DNA of 64,000 nt, from contig CAZVHP010000001.1 in NCBI GenBank assembly GCA_964627305.1, positions 62,001 through 126,000 on the forward strand, read 5' to 3'. The stretch's first letter is position 1; every line of letters starts with the position of its first letter. The notes beneath the pieces were generated by a model. That model ran no database searches. It had not been told where the DNA came from and saw only the letters and a program-made list of their open reading frames with translations. This DNA comes from WJKG01 sp964627305 (GTDB taxonomy: Bacteria; Zixibacteria; MSB-5A5; GN15; FEB-12). Below are positions 60,806 through 64,000 of this stretch, in pieces. Made by a program: the position numbers and the translations under genes.

Positions 60806-60835
60806 TGCCCGGCTGCTGTTGATCTCTCGGTTGTA

Positions 60836-60872
60836 AACGGCGGTTGGCTGTGGTGGCCGGCCGTTTTTTTTT
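60836..60872 (+). terminator. Intrinsic terminator after the DUF1579 pair
   Basis: AACGGC (60836-60841) pairs with GCCGTT (60860-60865), with further G-C pairs inside, and a run of nine T bases follows (60864-60872). It lies 31 bases after the second reading frame's stop, consistent with a transcript covering both DUF1579 genes. Confidence 0.85.
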
Positions 60873-61015
60873 GTGTGTGGGTATCGTCGGGCAGTCGCGT
60901 TTGGTGCTCAAGTGAATGCCGACAAGTGTCGACCTCCTTAAGAAGGGCGATACTTCCACGAAATGCAGCAAGTCGGTCAATGCCTCGGATACTCATGCGA
61001 AGGAGGGAGCCGTTG

Positions 61016-61696
61016 ATGGCGAGGATCATACAGCAGATGGCCCGGAAGGGCAGTCAATACTGGTTACAGAGTGTGGTCAACCAAATCGCAGGGTTTCTGA
61101 ACGACGAGTTGAGAAGGCACCTTCGACTGGCCGACAGCGTGGGCATCACGTGGCTTTCGCCTTTGGCGGAAGACGGTTTTGCCGAGTATCGGGATGACGA
61201 GTTTCTGGAGCGCCTCGGTGTTCCCCCTATGAAGAGAAGCCTTGAATCGTTTTGGCCACGTGGGGGACCAGTCTGGGACAGCCTGGCCAGAACGAGCCGG
61301 GGTGATGTAGTGCTCCTGGAAGCCAAATCCCACATTGCTGAGATGATGTCGACGTGCAGGGCGTGTCCGGATTCCCTGAGGCTCATTCAGGACAGTCTTG
61401 CCGAGACGGCAGCGTTCTATGGTTCGTCCTCGCCGGATTGTTGGTCTGACAGATACTACCAATATGCCAATCGCCTTGCTTATCACTACTGGTTGCGCCA
61501 TTTGAACGGTATTCCGTCGTGGCTGGTGTTCTTGTATTTCGTCAATGACGAGCAGATGGGCGGGCCAGGGTCAGAGCATGAGTGGCACGCGGCGATTGAG
61601 GCGGTCCACAACCATCTGGACATCGCCGCGGTACGGCTGAAACCGTATGTTGTTGACGTGTTTGTGGATGTATCGGGATTACCGTGTAGTGAATGA
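61016..61696 (+). CDS. Conserved protein with PD-(D/E)XK-like motif
   Basis: This is a 226-residue cytoplasmic protein. A central GDVVLLEAKSHI segment (near residues 99-110) has the D-x(n)-E-x-K arrangement of the PD-(D/E)XK nuclease fold. A conserved-looking block follows (DRYYQYANRLAYHYWLRHLNG, then IPSWLVFLYFVNDEQMGGP). I have seen the same arrangement in uncharacterised bacterial proteins but know no function. The start is ATG 61016 with AGGAGGGAG 9 bases before. No restriction, toxin or mobile-element gene is next to it, so a nuclease role remains unproven. Confidence 0.7.
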   Translation: MARIIQQMARKGSQYWLQSVVNQIAGFLNDELRRHLRLADSVGITWLSPLAEDGFAEYRDDEFLERLGVPPMKRSLESFWPRGGPVWDSLARTSRGDVVLLEAKSHIAEMMSTCRACPDSLRLIQDSLAETAAFYGSSSPDCWSDRYYQYANRLAYHYWLRHLNGIPSWLVFLYFVNDEQMGGPGSEHEWHAAIEAVHNHLDIAAVRLKPYVVDVFVDVSGLPCSE

Positions 61697-61771
61697 TTAA
61701 TAACCACGTCATAACTCTCACGAAAGAGCTCCGTTTCATCAAACGGATTCCTGATTGGGAAAGGAATGCAT

Positions 61772-61990
61772 ATGTCAGCAGTAAGGCGCACTGTACGTCC
61801 AGGTGACGCGGGAATAATCACTAACAACAGCGAGACAGCAATAAAGATTTGGACAGGTGAGCCGCCCAGGTTCGACCGCTTGTTGCGGCCGGGTCAGAGT
61901 GATCTTATCCCCAACCCTTCCGATGCGGATTTGATTGTTCAGTACGAACACAATGATGATATCAGTTTTGATCGAGTGGACTTGGATTAG
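61772..61990 (+). CDS. Small protein of unknown function
   Basis: This is a 72-residue acidic protein (MSAVRRTVRPGD to SFDRVDLD), without membrane helix or cysteine. I do not recognise it. The ATG at 61772 has AAGGA 6 bases before; an ATG at 61766 is too close to that site. It follows the PD-(D/E)XK-like gene after 75 bases in the same direction, so it may share its transcript. Confidence 0.5.
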   Translation: MSAVRRTVRPGDAGIITNNSETAIKIWTGEPPRFDRLLRPGQSDLIPNPSDADLIVQYEHNDDISFDRVDLD

Positions 61991-62128
61991 CTGTAGTATC
62001 GAGATTGGGGAACTGCGTGTAACGCCACGTAGCACTTACAAACAGAGGGGCGCTGAGATCTCAAGAAGTCTTGCCTGATCTGCGTACCAAACCATGCAGC
62101 AGGCCTCTGAGCGCTGATTTCTTCCCCC

Positions 62129-62219
62129 CTCAATGGCCCCACAAGCCCCTTGGCAAAATGGGGATTTTTGGTTACTTTCCGGTTCACTGTTTTTGATACC
62201 GGCGGCGGCGCAGGCCGCC
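62129..62219. repeat. Two hairpin-forming elements in the gap before gatE
   Basis: CCCCACAAGCCCC to TGGGGATTTTTGG (about 62129-62170) forms a CCCCA/TGGGG stem with an inner structure and a short T-run. GGCGGC (62201-62206) pairs with GCCGCC (62214-62219). The first could be a weak terminator for the small gene at 61772. The gap 61991-62247 shows no gene. Confidence 0.4.
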
Positions 62220-62247
62220 CTATGGCAGCGAATGAGAAAGTGACCGA

Positions 62248-64000
62248 ATGCAAGACCTGTTGACGCCAATCGGCAACTACGAGCGGACCAGGGCGCTGGT
62301 CGGCTATGTTCCCCGCAGGGAAGCCACACAAGCCACCTACGAAAGTATCGGCTACATGTGCGGGCTGGAGATTCATCAGCAACTGAAGACAAAGAGCAAG
62401 CTGTTTTGCCGTTGTCCGGCCGGCATCTACCAGAAGGACGGCGAGTTCGACGCCGAGCTGGTGCGGCATATGCGGCCGACGCTTTCGGAGATGGGCGAAT
62501 ATGACGGCACGGCGCTGATGGAGAAACGGACACGCAAGAATATCGTGTACCGGATCGCCGACGAGACGGCGTGTACGTATGATATCGACGATACCCCGCC
62601 CTTTCCGCTCGATCGGGAGGCGCTGGGAATCGCGCTGGAGGTATCTTTGCTGCTGGGCCTGAACATTGTCGGGGAGCTGCATATCACGCGCAAGCAGTAT
62701 CTGGACGGTTCGATCCCGACGGGGTTCCAGCGGACGGGGATTATCGGGATTGAGGGGGAGATACCGCTGAAGGACAAGACGATTCGTATCATTCAGCTTA
62801 GTCTGGAAGAGGATTCGTGCCGGGAGCGTTCTGATGTGGGTCACTGGCGCGTGTACACGACCGACCGGCTGGGGATGCCGTTGATCGAGACGGTGACGTA
62901 TCCCGATATGAAGACGCCGGATGAGGCGGCGGCAGCGGCGCATTACCTTCGGTTTGTGGCGCGTTCGACCGGCAAGGTGCGGACGGGGATCGGGGCGGCG
63001 CGTGAGGATGTGAATGTGAGCGCGCGCGGAGGGACCCGCGTGGAGATCAAGGGGGTGGCGCATATTCGATGGATTCCGGAGCTGACACACAATGAGGCCT
63101 TCCGGCAGGTGGCGCTGCTGAAGATACGTGATGAGCTGACCAGTCGGGTGAAGGACTGGTCGGGCTGGAAGCTGTCCCATGTCGATCTCGATCCCGGTGA
63201 GATCGGGCAGTTGCCGAGTGAGGTTATCGAGGCACACCGCCGGGGGGATCGGGTGGTGGCGATGAATCTGCCGGAATTGGGTGGTCTGTTGACACACTTC
63301 ACGCAGCCGGAGAGGATGTTTGCGCATGAACTGGCCGATCGTCTCAAGGTGATCGCCTGTATTGAGCGTCCGAATATCGTGATCGATGAGATGCTGAGTG
63401 CATCGGCGCGTAAGGCTCTGCAGCGGAAGCTGGGGTCGGCGCCCGAAGATGCGCAGATAGTGGTATGGGGGCCGCCGGAGGATATACCGACGGCGCTGGA
63501 GATTGTCCAGGAGCGGTGTCTGATGGCGTTCGAGGGGGTGCCCTCGGAGACGCGCAAGGGGTTGCCGGACGGGACGACGATATTCGAGCGGGTGCTGCCG
63601 GGGCCGGATCGCATGTATCCTGACACCGATACAGCCCCGATTCCGATCGAGTGGGGCTTCATCGAGCAGGTGCGAGCGCAGCTTCCGCCGCCGGTGGCCG
63701 GGAGCCTGAAGCAGCTGCGGGCGTGGGGTATCCCGGAGCCGATGCACGGATATCTGCTTCGCCGCAACCTGGTCGGGCTGATGCGGCGAATCGTTGAGGA
63801 ACTGGAGGTCACGCCGCGCTATGTGGCTCATGTTCTGGCGCATACTCTCAAGCACATTGAGGGGACAGTGCCGCGGCTGGCTGATTTCAGTTTTGACCGC
63901 GTGTATGACTTGTTTGCGTTTGCTCGGGAGAAGGGGCTGACACCGGAGATCGTGGAGCCGATGCTCTCTGAGGTGTACTGTCACCCGAACATGGTGCTGG
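62248..64000 (+). CDS. gatE: Glu-tRNA(Gln) amidotransferase subunit GatE (archaeal type), 3' end cut by the window
   Basis: GatE works with GatD to convert Glu-tRNA(Gln) to Gln-tRNA(Gln). Motifs in order are GLEIHQQLKTKSKLFCRCP (about residue 38, GatB/GatE type), a GSIPTGFQRTGI region, ARGGTRVEIKGVAHI, then the GatE-specific insertion (LPELGGLLTHFTQPERMFAHELADRL) resembling the AspRS-like GAD domain. LPDGTTIFERVLPGPDRMYPDTD, a GatE hallmark, follows. These features separate it from bacterial GatB, which lacks the insertion. About 584 codons are visible. The ATG at 62248 gives a leader of about 30 residues before the conserved start. No gatD is visible nearby. Confidence 0.88.
   Translation, partial: MQDLLTPIGNYERTRALVGYVPRREATQATYESIGYMCGLEIHQQLKTKSKLFCRCPAGIYQKDGEFDAELVRHMRPTLSEMGEYDGTALMEKRTRKNIVYRIADETACTYDIDDTPPFPLDREALGIALEVSLLLGLNIVGELHITRKQYLDGSIPTGFQRTGIIGIEGEIPLKDKTIRIIQLSLEEDSCRERSDVGHWRVYTTDRLGMPLIETVTYPDMKTPDEAAAAAHYLRFVARSTGKVRTGIGAAREDVNVSARGGTRVEIKGVAHIRWIPELTHNEAFRQVALLKIRDELTSRVKDWSGWKLSHVDLDPGEIGQLPSEVIEAHRRGDRVVAMNLPELGGLLTHFTQPERMFAHELADRLKVIACIERPNIVIDEMLSASARKALQRKLGSAPEDAQIVVWGPPEDIPTALEIVQERCLMAFEGVPSETRKGLPDGTTIFERVLPGPDRMYPDTDTAPIPIEWGFIEQVRAQLPPPVAGSLKQLRAWGIPEPMHGYLLRRNLVGLMRRIVEELEVTPRYVAHVLAHTLKHIEGTVPRLADFSFDRVYDLFAFAREKGLTPEIVEPMLSEVYCHPNMVL

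Noticed and set aside
61987..63984. 665-codon frame on the strand opposite gatE
   Set aside because: Arg/His/Gln-rich translation with no motif; the GatE reading frame is clear on the plus strand.

Overview
The window is G+C-rich bacterial chromosome with dense, mostly operonic genes. Three secreted proteins (about 27.5-32.9 kb and 38-40.6 kb) end in the same dockerin-like calcium-loop tail closing on a Gly-Pro-rich end. Together with a full flagellar gene set, an octaheme cytochrome island and a GatE-type amidotransferase subunit, this suggests an uncultured flagellated anaerobe of the FCB group. Candidate phylum Zixibacteria is my best guess, but that is inference from gene style and not a marker-gene result.

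Region 1 (1-25931) is one long plus-strand flagellar supercluster. It runs flgD end, a small flagellar-operon protein, flgE, fliL, fliM, fliN, fliO, fliP, fliQ, fliR, flhB, flhA, flhF, flhG and fliA. Two small proteins and a DUF2225 protein follow, then three consecutive PilZ (c-di-GMP receptor) proteins and a membrane-anchored unknown. A GAF/kinase/response-regulator block and a FapA/DUF342 protein close it. Many neighbours overlap by 1-20 bases. flbD, motA and motB are absent from between flgE and fliL.

Region 2 (26031-27485) is a tRNA-Ser(GGA), a lone methyltransferase and the last about 31 codons of a tyrosine recombinase. It looks like the scar of an element that used the tRNA as its target.

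Region 3 (27485-43754) holds secreted proteins: a papain-like peptidase with PKD, cohesin-like and dockerin-like domains, a gingipain-like C25 peptidase with type 3 thrombospondin repeats, and a 16-motif FG-GAP propeller. Housekeeping genes lie between them: a YbdG-like mechanosensitive channel, an old-yellow-enzyme family oxidoreductase, a methyltransferase and pgi.

Region 4 (40927-51487) is a nitrogen-oxide/hydroxylamine island. It contains hcp with a membrane 4Fe-4S protein, a divergent Crp/Fnr regulator sharing a TTGAT-N4-GTCAA dyad with them, and a ferredoxin. Next come two paralogous NapC/NirT-type membrane multiheme cytochromes, which flank an outer-membrane barrel and an octaheme HAO-family cytochrome. 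The simplest model is quinol to NapC-like cytochrome to octaheme reductase in the periplasm, with Hcp clearing NO or hydroxylamine in the cytoplasm.

Region 5 (51670-64000) is mixed. It has a DUF4301 protein, a ferritin-like protein, a membrane protein with a DUF1566-like end, an ABC-2 exporter, a YbjQ protein, an exported YCII+AHSA1 fusion, two tandem DUF1579-like proteins (the second frameshifted) and a PD-(D/E)XK-like unknown. It ends in a partial gatE, an archaeal-type gene that is surprising in a bacterium.
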